Positions 26,548 to 39,979 are shown, counted from the first letter of the stretch. The stretch is 53,509 nt of DNA from Emcibacteraceae bacterium (GCA_021774795.1 JAJFIR010000015.1:1-53509), one strand, 5' to 3'. The notes: generated from the sequence alone by a model not told the origin. Numbers and translations: made by a program.

Positions 26548-26745
26548 CTAAATTAAGTTGAACGCAACGAATTTATCAACTTCATTTAAGGTCAATGTGA
26601 GAGTCGCAGCTATGGTATCTGGCTGTGCATCAAACCAGCGTTGAAATGCGCCCATATTGTCGAGTGCTTTGTAGACCTCTGAAAAACCAATTATTGCGTC
26701 GATGATATAGGCGCTTACACTAATTTCCATTAACACGTCCGTCAA
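26548..26745 (-). pseudogene. remnant of a HupE/UreJ-like membrane protein
   Basis: Sixty-five residues are open. The central part, EVYKALDNMGAFQRWF followed by DAQPDT, matches a conserved segment that I recall from HupE/UreJ_2-type membrane proteins next to czcA genes in proteobacteria (VYKALDNLGAFQRWFG, QPDTKAA). Before and after it the reading loses the expected hydrophobic helices (LTLTLNEVDKFVAFNLI is not family-like), so this is a decayed internal piece. It lies 11 bp downstream of czcA on the same strand, where an intact copy would be expected. Confidence 0.6.
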
Positions 26746-26756
26746 TGATTACAAGA

Positions 26757-31149
<4,393 letters not shown>

Positions 31150-31153
31150 TTTG

Positions 31154-32434
31154 CTATTCCTGAATATTCGCATCGAATATGTGGTTTTCAGTGTCATACT
31201 TTGCAGTTAGGCGATTAATCTCGCTTTCAGCCATATGAAACCGTTCCAGTTCGTTGATTAGTTGAGCATTGAAATCTGCCACCACGCTTTGCGCGGCGTA
31301 AACATCCAGATAATTGGCCAGGCCCTGCTGTAGCCGCTCCAGTGCGATTGTTTCTGTATTTTTTGCTTCGGGTATAAGTTCCGTTTTTATCTGACGCGCC
31401 TGAATGAATGCTGCTGCTCTTTTCTGATTTTGCAATAGAAGTTGTCTTTCAATAGTCCGCCGTGCATCCATTTGGTCAATTTGGCTTTGACTAAGTTCCG
31501 AACTGGCTCTTCTGACATTGTTTACATTGGTGTCATAGACTGCAAAGGGCATTGAAAAGCCAGCGATAACAGCGACGTCACTCGTGCCCTGCAAATAACG
31601 CAAACCCACATTTACAGTTACATCCTGCTTGGATTTGGATTTTTCCAGAGATATTGTTTCTTGGGCCAGTCCAATCTGATCCTGCCAATATTTAAGATCG
31701 GGAATTTCGTCAATGTTTGCGGTGGTATTGGCAACTGACATTGGCAGCGTGGCCAATTCATCAGTATTCACCGTAAAATTCGTATCACTCGTCTGCCAAA
31801 GATTAGCAAGCTCCTGTTTAGCGACATCTAAGTCATTTTGCAGTTGTTCAACTTGCCTTGCTGCATTCAAGAGCTGTAGACGTGCATTCTGAACTGCCAG
31901 ATTGGAAGTTTGTCCACGATTTTGGTACTCTTCCATAGTTGCCAGTGCTTGTTTGAAAATAGCGACTTGCCCTTTAAAGTTATCTACATTCATTTTTGCA
32001 GAAAGCGTTTTGATATATGCCTGTTCAGAGAGGCGCACTATATTTAGGCGAATTAGTCGCCATTCAGTTTTTGCAATTTCCCGGTTTTTGGTAGTAACAC
32101 GTTGTCTGTATTTTCGTTTGTCGCCACGTTCAAACTTTTGATTATAGGCTAACGATACTTCGCTCCGGCCAAACCCTGTGTAAGGGCCTGTGCCAGTGAG
32201 GTTTTCCCATTCGGCGCTCAGAAAGGGATTTGGTCTTAAGCCCGCTTGACTAATATCTGCGCCTCTCGCGGCTATTTTATGCTCTTGCGATTGAAGTGTT
32301 AACGCGGCCTTTACAGCGCGATTTATAGCTTCTTCACGGGAAAGCATTTCTCCGGCCTGGGCGTATGCCGCCTCATGAGCCAGACCTGACCAAAGGCCAG
32401 CGACGGCAAGAGCCGTCAATATAATAAATTTCAT
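31154..32434 (-). CDS. czcC: CzcC-type outer-membrane efflux protein
   Basis: A 426-residue TolC-family protein with a signal peptide (about 1-26, ending AAYAQA). OEP repeats run at about 35-220 and 240-420. Typical helical text includes GLRPNPFLSAEWENL near 75 and YLQGTSDVAVIAGFSMPFAVYD near 285. It provides the outer-membrane channel for the CzcBA pump. It follows the small His-rich gene by 75 bp and ends 4 bp before the czcB start. There is no lipobox. Confidence 0.9.
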   Translation of the reverse strand: MKFIILTALAVAGLWSGLAHEAAYAQAGEMLSREEAINRAVKAALTLQSQEHKIAARGADISQAGLRPNPFLSAEWENLTGTGPYTGFGRSEVSLAYNQKFERGDKRKYRQRVTTKNREIAKTEWRLIRLNIVRLSEQAYIKTLSAKMNVDNFKGQVAIFKQALATMEEYQNRGQTSNLAVQNARLQLLNAARQVEQLQNDLDVAKQELANLWQTSDTNFTVNTDELATLPMSVANTTANIDEIPDLKYWQDQIGLAQETISLEKSKSKQDVTVNVGLRYLQGTSDVAVIAGFSMPFAVYDTNVNNVRRASSELSQSQIDQMDARRTIERQLLLQNQKRAAAFIQARQIKTELIPEAKNTETIALERLQQGLANYLDVYAAQSVVADFNAQLINELERFHMAESEINRLTAKYDTENHIFDANIQE

Positions 32435-32509
32435 TGTAATATTCTCTCATCAAAACAAGTAAACTACACATTGGCAAAGCCGATGCGCGCTAAAATTTGA
32501 TTAACGAGA

Positions 32510-32866
32510 TTAAGCGAGGGGAGGCGGTACAGGTGGTTGGTATTCTGACGTCAAGTCAATCCGAACTCTTTGAATTTGATTATGAGTTTTCACAAATTCT
32601 GCAGATGCCACAATTAAGTCTGTTTCATGTAAATAAACACTTATTAGAGAGTGAAAAGATACATGCAACTCACTCATCAAATGATTTTCTGGATGATCGC
32701 CAGCTGAAGTATGGTGATCCATATGAAGGTGTTCAATATAATCAGGAGTTATTGGATGGTGATCGTCGCCTGGATCGAATGCGGCCAAGTCAATTAATTG
32801 CATTGTAAGTAATGCAAACACTGCGATTAACGCTGCGAATTTACTTTTTTTACTTAAAGCTACCAA
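32510..32866 (-). CDS. His-rich exported peptide, CzcI-like
   Basis: A 118-residue protein translated from TTG at 32866, a start supported by AAGGA 7 bp upstream and a promoter just before it. Residues 7-28 form a signal or anchor helix (FAALIAVFALLTMQLIDLAAF). The following part is rich in His and acidic residues (DDHHPITPDYIEHLHMDHH, about 34-52; further His near 58-75). The C-terminus YQPPVPPPLA is proline-rich. Small His-rich leader proteins precede czcCBA in other bacteria (CzcI), where they modulate metal sensing. This one occupies that position, but overall similarity to CzcI is not evident. Confidence 0.65.
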   Translation of the reverse strand: MVALSKKSKFAALIAVFALLTMQLIDLAAFDPGDDHHPITPDYIEHLHMDHHTSAGDHPENHLMSELHVSFHSLISVYLHETDLIVASAEFVKTHNQIQRVRIDLTSEYQPPVPPPLA

Positions 32867-32887
32867 CTATCTATCCTTCCGAATGCC

Positions 32888-32916
32888 ATTCTGAAGATAT
32901 GACTTAAGAATGTCAA
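32888..32916 (-). promoter_or_regulatory. promoter of the czc operon
   Basis: On the minus strand a perfect TTGACA (32916-32911) is followed after 17 bp by CAGAAT (32893-32888), matching the -10 consensus at four of six positions. It would start transcription near 32881, leaving a leader of about 15 bp before the TTG start. No MerR-type 19-20 bp spacing is seen, so activation by a MerR protein is not suggested. Confidence 0.5.
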
Positions 32917-33435
32917 CACACTTAAATGCCGCTTCGAGATTTCTATTAATTATTCACTAGTGACAGCTTTGTCTGGTGCGCCCAAGCGGCCTCTCTAGAT
33001 AATAAACCTTAAATCTCAGCGATTAATTGAACGATCATTCCCTTTAGAAATATATTCTCTACTCAAGTTGAAAAATGACGAATTACGACTGAATATTGTT
33101 CCAAGATATTTGCTAGTGGTTTATATCTATTTAAATTATTAGGAAAAAAATGAACTTTAAAATAAATCAATTGGCAATGTTGCTGTAATATTCGCTGCTT
33201 AAGGTTATGTAGTAACTGGCAGTGTCTGACCAGATTTAATAGTTGCTTTTATAATAGCCACTCTATTTTCCCATTCCGCAATAAGTATCATCCGACAACC
33301 ATGGCAAGAACTTAAAACTGCGAATTAGAGTTAGTGCAAATTGGACATAGTTCTGTTTATGATTGGTAGTCATGACAATTTGAGTGTCCGGTCGAAAGCG
33401 GTCATTCAAGAAAGACCAAATAGCACACATCAACT
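32917..33435. other. about 520 bp without a recognisable gene
   Basis: Between the czc promoter and repeat B I find no open frame with family resemblance on either strand and no RNA gene. The stretch is AT-rich and looks like eroded intergenic DNA at the right edge of the metal block. Confidence 0.6.
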
Positions 33436-33537
33436 AATACAAAAATGCCTACAAACCCATTTTGTACCACTTATATAAAGTATTGATATTGTTGAATAAT
33501 ATATCATGGATACCCGCTCCGCCCCCGGGCACCACTT
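33436..33537 (+). repeat. repeat copy B, with tRNA-Phe 3'-end-like 18-mer
   Basis: This segment pairs with copy A (16286-16387, opposite strand) over 102 bp without gaps, 79 identities by my count. It holds CTCCGCCCCCGGGCACCA at 33517-33534, which reads as the last T-loop base, T-stem strand CCGCC, acceptor strand CCCGGGC, discriminator A and CCA of a tRNA-Phe. The upstream 5' part of a tRNA is absent, so this is not a functional gene. A tRNA 3' end without its gene is the classic sign of an integrase attachment site left by a mobile element. No integrase gene is in the window. Confidence 0.7.
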
Positions 33538-33749
33538 ATTCCCTTTATATATCATATAATTATAAGATTTTTTCTGTTCTAAAAATTTTAGCTATTTTTG
33601 CCCGGGAGCAACACTGGGGCAACAAAATGGATTTATATAAGAAAACTCCAGCTATTTTAAAAAGCAAAATGCTTGTAAGGCAGAAATTTCTCTTTTAGAT
33701 TATGGTGTTAGTTTAAGGGTATAAGTTGTTACAAAAATAAGGAGTGATT

Positions 33750-33824
33750 ATGGCAGAACCATTTATCTCATTTGCACACAATTTTAGAGTGCTGTATCAA
33801 TCACTCTCTCTATTTCTATATTAG
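33750..33824 (+). pseudogene. short gene cut by an IS30-type end
   Basis: An ATG with an ideal AAGGAG 5 bp upstream starts a 24-codon frame (MAEPFISFAHNFRVLYQSLS, then LFLY and TAG). The sequence turns into IS30 tip-like DNA at 33795, so only the first 15 or so codons are original. The strong ribosome site suggests that a real gene once began here. Its family cannot be told from so few residues. Confidence 0.45.
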
Positions 33825-33851
33825 AGTAAAGTGTTGCGTTGACCGATTGAA
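33795..33851. mobile_element. terminal remnant of an IS30-family element
   Basis: TATCAATCACT at 33795, followed by CTCTATTTCTATA, matches the DNA just outside the IS30 transposase start at 53481-53506 with a few changes. It continues to TGTTGCGTTGACCGATTGAA, which resembles IS30-type terminal repeats. No transposase codons remain on the inner side, so only about 57 bp of the element tip survive. Confidence 0.55.
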
Positions 33852-33947
33852 ATGATCGCCAAATCGGCCGTTTAATAAAATTTTTACATAGACTTTGAAT
33901 GGATGCAATTAGGTGTCCATAAGTAGAATATTCTATCAGGTTTATTA

Positions 33948-34610
33948 ATGTCATCCTACATACCCAAAGAGCAGTTTTATTTATGGACATCTCCTAATTT
34001 CAAGATATATTGTCGACACTCTTTAAAATACTTGTATGCGTTAATTATGACCGTAAAATTGGATAAAATAGACTTCTCTAAATCAATTAATGAAATTCTT
34101 GTTTCTGATAATAATTTTAATTTTAACTGCTACTTTTACTCCATTGACCAACCTCCACCTGAAGGTGTTGGAAATATAGTGGAATTCTATAAAATTTGGC
34201 GGCGTGCTATTCAGGATAATGTGTTACCATCATGGCAAGACTTTTTAATTGAAGATTTTAAAGGCTGGCATTCGAATTTACGCCTTGTTAAATGCGGCGA
34301 AAAGTTTGATAAAAAGGATGAAGTTAGAATTGTAGGGGAAACATTCGCCCAATATTGGGGAAGAAGGTCGTTATCAGAACAAATTCGTGAAGGGAGTGAT
34401 ATTTCGCAAACTATCGTTAATAAGTTTCATCAATATCTTGATTGTCTTTATGACGGTTATTATGCTATCTGCCAAGGAACACTACCAAGCGATGGTGCGA
34501 GTGTGAGACCAATATGGTTCATCGATTTACCATTGTCAGAAAATAGAGTTGATATTTCACATTTTTTAGCCGCTATTTGTCCACAAGAGGAATTAATTCG
34601 AGCTACGTAG
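33948..34610 (+). CDS. PAS-domain protein (PAS_5-like) of unknown function
   Basis: A 220-residue protein. The part from about residue 75 (IVEFYKIWRRAIQDNVLPSW, then LIEDFKGWHSNLRLVKCG) resembles the alphaproteobacterial PAS_5-type domain, which begins with a Trp/Arg-rich helix (YWRSLRGGRRMPSR-like) followed by a sensor fold. The last 33 residues (PIWFIDLPLSENRVDISHFL) fit the domain's end. AGG lies 7 bp before the ATG used; an internal ATG at 34047 would drop 33 residues that look unlike the family, so the true start is doubtful. No effector domain is attached. The neighbours are relics, so the gene may be in decay too. Confidence 0.55.
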   Translation: MSSYIPKEQFYLWTSPNFKIYCRHSLKYLYALIMTVKLDKIDFSKSINEILVSDNNFNFNCYFYSIDQPPPEGVGNIVEFYKIWRRAIQDNVLPSWQDFLIEDFKGWHSNLRLVKCGEKFDKKDEVRIVGETFAQYWGRRSLSEQIREGSDISQTIVNKFHQYLDCLYDGYYAICQGTLPSDGASVRPIWFIDLPLSENRVDISHFLAAICPQEELIRAT

Positions 34611-34657
34611 AAATAATTAATAATCCAAGTATATATCTTCGAAAAATGAAAAGATGT

Positions 34658-34927
34658 TTAGGTACTCTTAATTTTTACGAGCAACTCATCTAAATGAAGC
34701 GGATTAATAAGGTAATCAATAGTGCTCAACCCTAGCTCATTAATTTTATCAATAGTATCTGATGTTTCGGTTAAAATGATAATAAGGTCGCAAGTAAATT
34801 ACTTATTCAGGGTCAGGGCTCGCTTAATATTTTCCGCCGTATGGGCGACATGATTTATCCCTTACAAACACCGTTGCAGCATTTGTTTTAATTCAAAACT
34901 ATCACTCACAATTAGTATCTGTCCCAT
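34658..34927 (-). pseudogene. response-regulator receiver domain with two in-frame stops
   Basis: Read on the minus strand the frame gives MGQILIVSDSFELKQMLQRC, then a stop, HVAHTAENIKRALTLNK, a second stop, CDLIIILTETSDTIDKI and finally DYLINPLHLDELLVKIK. This is the order of an OmpR-type receiver domain: ILIVDD start, alpha1, DLIILD strand, and the YL..P beta5-alpha5 end. The phospho-accepting Asp position is lost (IILTE), as is the conserved Lys (NP for KP). The gene is clearly dead, with no output domain downstream. Confidence 0.75.
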
Positions 34928-35073
34928 AGACCCGTTGCCGCTAATACTAGATCATAAAATTGGATGTTGCAATATTCGATATATCATAAAAAATTAACCA
35001 TGCGGACGAAAATAATCGTCACGTATTTTCCCAAATCTACGCTTGCGTTTGACCTGTACTCAACACTTACATT

Positions 35074-35087
35074 TTGATTTCAATCAA
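35074..35087. promoter_or_regulatory. perfect FNR box upstream of the P-type ATPase gene
   Basis: TTGATTTCAATCAA is an exact FNR/Anr consensus palindrome (TTGAT, 4 bp, ATCAA). A TAAAGT element at 35110-35115 would start transcription near 35122, placing the box centre about 41-42 bp upstream, the class II activation position. The resulting leader is about 130 bp. This suggests that the ATPase is induced under low oxygen. Confidence 0.75.
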
Positions 35088-35254
35088 GGCAGTCAATCGA
35101 CCTGACGCCTAAAGTATCAGGATAACAATCTAATATGATTATCAGAGAGATTTAAAATAAACCAAGTTTCTATTAAAAATAGCGCAGAAGAAGCTGACCA
35201 AACAATAATTCTTTTTTTATAATTTCTTGAGGAGCGACTAAATAATAAGCCATC

Positions 35255-37864
35255 ATGAATAACCATAACAACTACCACTCCATGTCTTCCGACGATATAA
35301 TCCAAAATTTTGGTGTTCAGCCAAATAAAGGACTTAATTTTAAAGAAGTACTCAAAAGACGCCTCACGTTCGGTGCCAATCGCCTCGCCAAATCTCAAAT
35401 AAAATCTGCACTCAAAATTTTAATAGATCAATCAAAAAGCATCTTGATTCTTCTTCTCTTCATTGTCGCGGGTCTTTCATTCTTCTTTGACGACCGCGCA
35501 GAGGCCATTGCGATTTTTGTTGTAATAGTTATCAACATTAGTATCGGGTTTTGGGCAGAAAGCAACGCATTATCATCTATGGCTGCACTTCGTAAAATGG
35601 GCCGAGCAACAACCAAAGTTCGACGTGAAGGGGTGCTAAAATCAATACCGGATGAAGACATAGTGCCAGGAGATGTCGTTATTCTCGAAGCAGGTGATGT
35701 TGTCACAGCCGACATTAGACTGCTTGAGAACAGCAATTTGCAATGCGACGAATCTTTATTGACAGGTGAATCCGTTCCTATTGATAAGTCGACTGATGTT
35801 ATCGCGAAACATACACCTATTCACAGCCAATCCAATATGCTGTTCAAGGGAACGATAATCACGAAAGGGTCCTGTTTGGGAATCACTGTTTCCACAGGTG
35901 ATAAAACAGAACTCGGTAACATTTCAACGCTAACTAATACCGCTATTAGTGCTATATCTCCACTCGAAAAACGTCTCCGGAACTTATCAGAACAATTATT
36001 GATCGCCGTTCTGGTTATCACCCTTTTAGTAATTATCGCCGGCATAATTAGCGGTCGCGATGTTATATTAATGGTAAAAACCGGAATGGCACTCGCGGTC
36101 GCGGCAATCCCGGAAGGGTTGCCACTAGTGGCAACCCTTGCTCTTGCGCGAGGCATGTGGAAACTGGCCAAACATAACGCGTTGATAGAGCAGCTTTCCG
36201 CGGTAGAGACCCTAGGCTCGGTTAATATCATTTTCACCGACAAAACGGGCACGTTAACAGAAAATAGAATGACGGCGCTATCATTAATCGTTCCAGATGA
36301 ACCAGATAAAAATAGTCTCTCTGCCCACGATGAAACAACTCAAAAAGCTCTTGGTGTTTGTGCATTATGTTACAGCGGGAATGATGCAAATCATTTAAGC
36401 GACCCAATGGAAATCGCGTTGATTAAAGCGGCAGAAAAGGCGGGGGTTTACACAGCCGCAACCGAAAAACGATTTCCACGGATCGGTGAAGAGGCTTTTG
36501 ATCCAAACACTCGTATGATGGCAACAATCCATAAGAACAATGAAAATTTTCTTTATATGGTTAAGGGTGCCCCCGAAGCAATCCTAAACGCCTCTTCGCA
36601 AATTGCTCACCGAAAAGAAGATATTATATTGTCTCATGATAAACGAGTTTTCTGGGCTGAGCAGATTGAAAAATTAGCCCAAAATGGCGTACGTGTGCTC
36701 GCACTCGCAGAAAAAACAGCTGATAACTCAAACGAGCCGCACGATAAAAATCTTACATTTCTGGGCCTCGTCGGTCTTAGTGACCCACCACGCAAGGATG
36801 CCGCCGCCGCCGTAAGTGCCGCACAAGATGCCGGAGTTCGCGTTATAATGACCACGGGCGACAATGCCGTGACCAGTGCAAACATAGCGAGAGCCGTTGG
36901 CATAACTAGCGAGGTCGATGAACCTGTGGTCGAGGGAGGCACTTTAAATTTTCTGGAAAACCTAAGTCAAGATGTCCGCAATAAACTTTTATCCACATCC
37001 ATTTTTGCGCGCATGTCACCGACACAAAAACTCAATTTAATAGAATTGCATCAACAATATGGCTCAGTCGTTGCCATGACGGGCGATGGTGTAAACGATG
37101 CACCGGCGCTCAAAAAAGCGGATGTAGGTATTGCGATGGGTATACGGGGTACTGAAGTCGCTAAACAGGCTGCAAAAATGATTTTAAAGGATGACGCATT
37201 CGCATCTATTATTATAGCCATCCAGCAAGGCCGGATCATTTATGCCAATATCCGTAAATTTGTCATTTATCTGCTCTCTTGCAATTTAAGTGAAGTTTTA
37301 GTTGTCACCCTTTGTATGCTTGCGGGGCTGCCTTTGCCACTTTTACCTTTACAAATACTCTTCCTCAATTTAGTCACTGATGTTTTTCCAGCACTTGCGC
37401 TTGGGTTTGGAAAAGGTGACGAAGAGATACTAAAACGACCGCCACGGCCCAAATCTGAAGAGATTCTGATGCGGCGCCATTGGTTGGCAATCCTCTACTA
37501 TTCCATACTGATGACCTTATCGGTGGTGGGAGCTTTTTTATGGGCCTTAGCACAGCCAAATCACACCGCCGATTATCCGCAAACTGTAGCTTTCTTAACG
37601 TTAGCATTTGGGCAACTTTGGCATGTCTTTAATATGCGTAGCAGAAAAGAGCCCTTAATTAGCAATCAAGTCATGAAAAATCCGTTTGTTTGGGCCGCTA
37701 TTTTATTATCTATAATATTAATTTCGATAGCTCTTTACTGGAATATCTTAGCGAATATTCTGCAAATTACGCCTCCAGACAATAAGGGGTGGTTTGTTGT
37801 GATAATAGCCAGTTTGCTACCGCTAGTTTTTGGCCAAATTGTGAAATCAGCATATACGCGGTAA
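35255..37864 (+). CDS. P2A-type cation ATPase, Ca2+-like
   Basis: An 869-residue P-type ATPase. Order: cation-ATPase N domain (about 5-60), actuator with TGES at 170-173, M4 IPEGLP at 285-290, phosphorylation Asp329 in FTDKTGTLTENRM, nucleotide domain, hinge [21 protein letters not shown], then M5-M10. Residues equivalent to the SERCA calcium sites are visible: CNLSE in M5 (Asn and Glu), NLVTD in M6 (Asn, Thr, Asp) and the Glu of IPEGLP. The M8 position that holds Glu in SERCA is occupied by Gln (FGQLW) by eye. So it probably moves Ca2+ or Mn2+ out of the cell. GAGGAG is 24 bp before this ATG, too far to be its ribosome site. Its 3' end overlaps hypE on the other strand by 18 bp. Confidence 0.9.
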   Translation: MNNHNNYHSMSSDDIIQNFGVQPNKGLNFKEVLKRRLTFGANRLAKSQIKSALKILIDQSKSILILLLFIVAGLSFFFDDRAEAIAIFVVIVINISIGFWAESNALSSMAALRKMGRATTKVRREGVLKSIPDEDIVPGDVVILEAGDVVTADIRLLENSNLQCDESLLTGESVPIDKSTDVIAKHTPIHSQSNMLFKGTIITKGSCLGITVSTGDKTELGNISTLTNTAISAISPLEKRLRNLSEQLLIAVLVITLLVIIAGIISGRDVILMVKTGMALAVAAIPEGLPLVATLALARGMWKLAKHNALIEQLSAVETLGSVNIIFTDKTGTLTENRMTALSLIVPDEPDKNSLSAHDETTQKALGVCALCYSGNDANHLSDPMEIALIKAAEKAGVYTAATEKRFPRIGEEAFDPNTRMMATIHKNNENFLYMVKGAPEAILNASSQIAHRKEDIILSHDKRVFWAEQIEKLAQNGVRVLALAEKTADNSNEPHDKNLTFLGLVGLSDPPRKDAAAAVSAAQDAGVRVIMTTGDNAVTSANIARAVGITSEVDEPVVEGGTLNFLENLSQDVRNKLLSTSIFARMSPTQKLNLIELHQQYGSVVAMTGDGVNDAPALKKADVGIAMGIRGTEVAKQAAKMILKDDAFASIIIAIQQGRIIYANIRKFVIYLLSCNLSEVLVVTLCMLAGLPLPLLPLQILFLNLVTDVFPALALGFGKGDEEILKRPPRPKSEEILMRRHWLAILYYSILMTLSVVGAFLWALAQPNHTADYPQTVAFLTLAFGQLWHVFNMRSRKEPLISNQVMKNPFVWAAILLSIILISIALYWNILANILQITPPDNKGWFVVIIASLLPLVFGQIVKSAYTR

Positions 37865-38887
37865 AATCTCACCAGCAGGCATATCTAAAATTCGCCTCCC
37901 ACCGATCGGGGTTTCTAGCGTGACCAGCCCGGGCTTGTTATCTGCAACCGTACCAATTATCGCAGCCTGCGGATTATAACGGTGCAGTATGTCAAGTACA
38001 CTATCCTGCTCCTGCGGTGCTATAAATGCGACAAAACACCCCTCGTTGGCAATATGCAGCGGATCAAAGCCAAGGATTTCGCAAGCACCGCGCACCGCTT
38101 CATCAACCGGAATGGCATTTTCCCGGATATCAATCTGCAATTTTGAAGCCGTCGCAATCTCGTTGAGTACAGCCGCTACGCCACCTCGCGTCGCGTCGCG
38201 CAGGCAATGTGGAATGATCCCAGCTTGCAAAATATCCTGCACGTAAGCTGATAAAGGTGCACAATCACTTTTGATATCGCTTTCAAACGAAAGTCCTTCG
38301 CGGCTGCCCATCACCGCCATACCATGGCGGCCAATGTCACGGGAAAGGATTACCACGTCATCCGACTTAACCTGATCTGGCGCAATGACATGGTTATGCT
38401 CCAGAACTCCAATTCCGGTTGTGTTGATATAAAGACCGTTACCACGACCGCGCTCAACAACTTTGGTGTCGCCGGTAACAATTGCGACATTTGCAACGTC
38501 TGCTGCCGTGCGCATTGCCCTCACCACCTGCCACAACGTTTCCATCGAGAGTCCTTCTTCCAGAATGAAAGAAACGGAAAGATATCGAGGTTTCGCTCCA
38601 CACATAGCAAGATCATTTATGGTACCATTCACAGCCAAGTTACCTATATTCCCCCCAGGGAAAAATAGCGGCGAAACCACAAAGCTATCCGTGGTGATTA
38701 CAATCTTGTCCTGGGGAATGTCCAGAACGGCGCCATCATGCGGCTGCACATCGACAAAGGCTGCCCTGAACAGTTCATCAATCAGCCTCTGCATCAACCG
38801 CCCGCCACCCCCATGGGCCATCATCACCGTAGGATAATCAGACAGCGGAACTGGGCAATTCATATTGGGGATATTCTTTTTTATCAT
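37847..38887 (-). CDS. hypE: hydrogenase maturation protein HypE
   Basis: A 346-residue AIR-synthase-like protein that dehydrates the thiocarboxamide delivered by HypF to make the cyanide ligands of the NiFe active site. The N-terminal part has MAHGGGGRLMQRLI (about 23-36), and GDTKVVERG lies near 140. The C-terminus ends PRIC, giving the required terminal cysteine (Cys346). Length is normal. It is the last gene of the hydrogenase operon, 6 bp after hypD. Its stop lies inside the convergent ATPase gene, so no ordinary terminator fits between them. Confidence 0.96.
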   Translation of the reverse strand: MIKKNIPNMNCPVPLSDYPTVMMAHGGGGRLMQRLIDELFRAAFVDVQPHDGAVLDIPQDKIVITTDSFVVSPLFFPGGNIGNLAVNGTINDLAMCGAKPRYLSVSFILEEGLSMETLWQVVRAMRTAADVANVAIVTGDTKVVERGRGNGLYINTTGIGVLEHNHVIAPDQVKSDDVVILSRDIGRHGMAVMGSREGLSFESDIKSDCAPLSAYVQDILQAGIIPHCLRDATRGGVAAVLNEIATASKLQIDIRENAIPVDEAVRGACEILGFDPLHIANEGCFVAFIAPQEQDSVLDILHRYNPQAAIIGTVADNKPGLVTLETPIGGRRILDMPAGEILPRIC

Positions 38888-38893
38888 GCGTTA

Positions 38894-39979
38894 TTATTCA
38901 TTCCCATACCTGTAATAGGCACTGCACGCGCCTTCCGCAGAAACCATCGGGGCGCCGAGCGGATGGTCAGGTGTACATTTGGAAGCAAATGCGGGACATT
39001 GCATTGGCTTCTTCAAGCCCTGCATAATCTCGCCGCTGATACATTCTGAACATTCCTTTTGCACGATATCAATCATATCAAAACGATACTCAGCATCTAA
39101 ATCCTCATATTCCGCTGTCAATTTCCATCCACTTTGTGGAATTTCACCAAGGCCGCGCCATTGCCGCGGGATAATTCGAAATACTTTTGATATCAGTTCC
39201 TGTGCTAGTCGATTACCATGCTCTTCAACAACACGGACATACTGATTTTCAACGTTTGTTTGGCCTTGCTCAAGCTGACTTATGCACATATAAAGTCCTT
39301 GTAAAATATCCAACGGTTCAAACCCGGTAACAACAATCGGCACCTTGTATCGGGACGAAATTGGTGCATAAGCCTCTATCCCCATCACAGTGCAAACATG
39401 TCCTGCGGCCAAAAAGCCCTCAACCCTGCATTCCGTATTGGAAAGAATGCTTTCCATTGCAGGCGGGACAAGAACATGCGAAACAAGCATGGAAAATTTT
39501 TTAAGCCCCATTTCCTTGGCCTGATAAGCAGCCATAGCATTCCCGGGGGCCGTAGTCTCGAACCCGACAGCAAAGAATACAATTTCTTTATCGGGATTAT
39601 CCCGTGCAATCTGAACCGCATCAAGCGGCGAATAAATGGCGCGGACGTCACCACCTTCGGCACGAACAGTCAAGAGATCTTTGCTTGAGCCCGGCACACG
39701 CAGCATGTCACCAAAAGAGCAAAATATTACATTGGAACGTGCGGCAATTTCGAGTGCCTTATCAATCTTTTCAATCGGTGTCACACAGACCGGACATCCA
39801 GGACCATGAACTAACGTAATCTCATCGGGCAACATATTCTGTATGCCGTAACGGACAATTGCATGGGTCTGGCCACCACAAATTTCCATAATTGTCCACG
39901 GCTTTTTGGTGATTTTTTTTATCGCCGCGACATATTTTCGTGCGGCTTGCGGATCACGATATTCGTCGAGATATTTCAT
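38894..39979 (-). CDS. hypD: hydrogenase maturation protein HypD
   Basis: A 361-residue [4Fe-4S] scaffold on which, with HypC, the Fe(CN)2CO unit is built. Signatures are present: [16 protein letters not shown] near 31-46, [10 protein letters not shown] near 60-69 with Cys64 and Cys67, [10 protein letters not shown] near 139, and a C-terminal cysteine cluster ([14 protein letters not shown] and [14 protein letters not shown]) that holds the cluster. The start overlaps the hypC stop by 4 bp (ATGA), as is usual for this pair. Confidence 0.96.
   Translation of the reverse strand: MKYLDEYRDPQAARKYVAAIKKITKKPWTIMEICGGQTHAIVRYGIQNMLPDEITLVHGPGCPVCVTPIEKIDKALEIAARSNVIFCSFGDMLRVPGSSKDLLTVRAEGGDVRAIYSPLDAVQIARDNPDKEIVFFAVGFETTAPGNAMAAYQAKEMGLKKFSMLVSHVLVPPAMESILSNTECRVEGFLAAGHVCTVMGIEAYAPISSRYKVPIVVTGFEPLDILQGLYMCISQLEQGQTNVENQYVRVVEEHGNRLAQELISKVFRIIPRQWRGLGEIPQSGWKLTAEYEDLDAEYRFDMIDIVQKECSECISGEIMQGLKKPMQCPAFASKCTPDHPLGAPMVSAEGACSAYYRYGNE

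Noticed and set aside
33517-33534. tRNA-Phe gene
   Set aside because: Only the 3' 18 bases are present; no anticodon arm, D arm or 5' acceptor strand precede them.
33600-33626. near-repeat GGAGCAACACTGGGGCAACA as integrase arm sites
   Set aside because: Two short partial copies only, and no integrase gene in the window; too weak to call.
33462-33698. 78-codon open frame across repeat B
   Set aside because: It runs through the repeat and the tRNA-like end, has no ribosome site and no family resemblance; judged chance.
37861-37890. terminator for the P-type ATPase
   Set aside because: The region is hypE coding sequence on the other strand and has no hairpin with a T-run.
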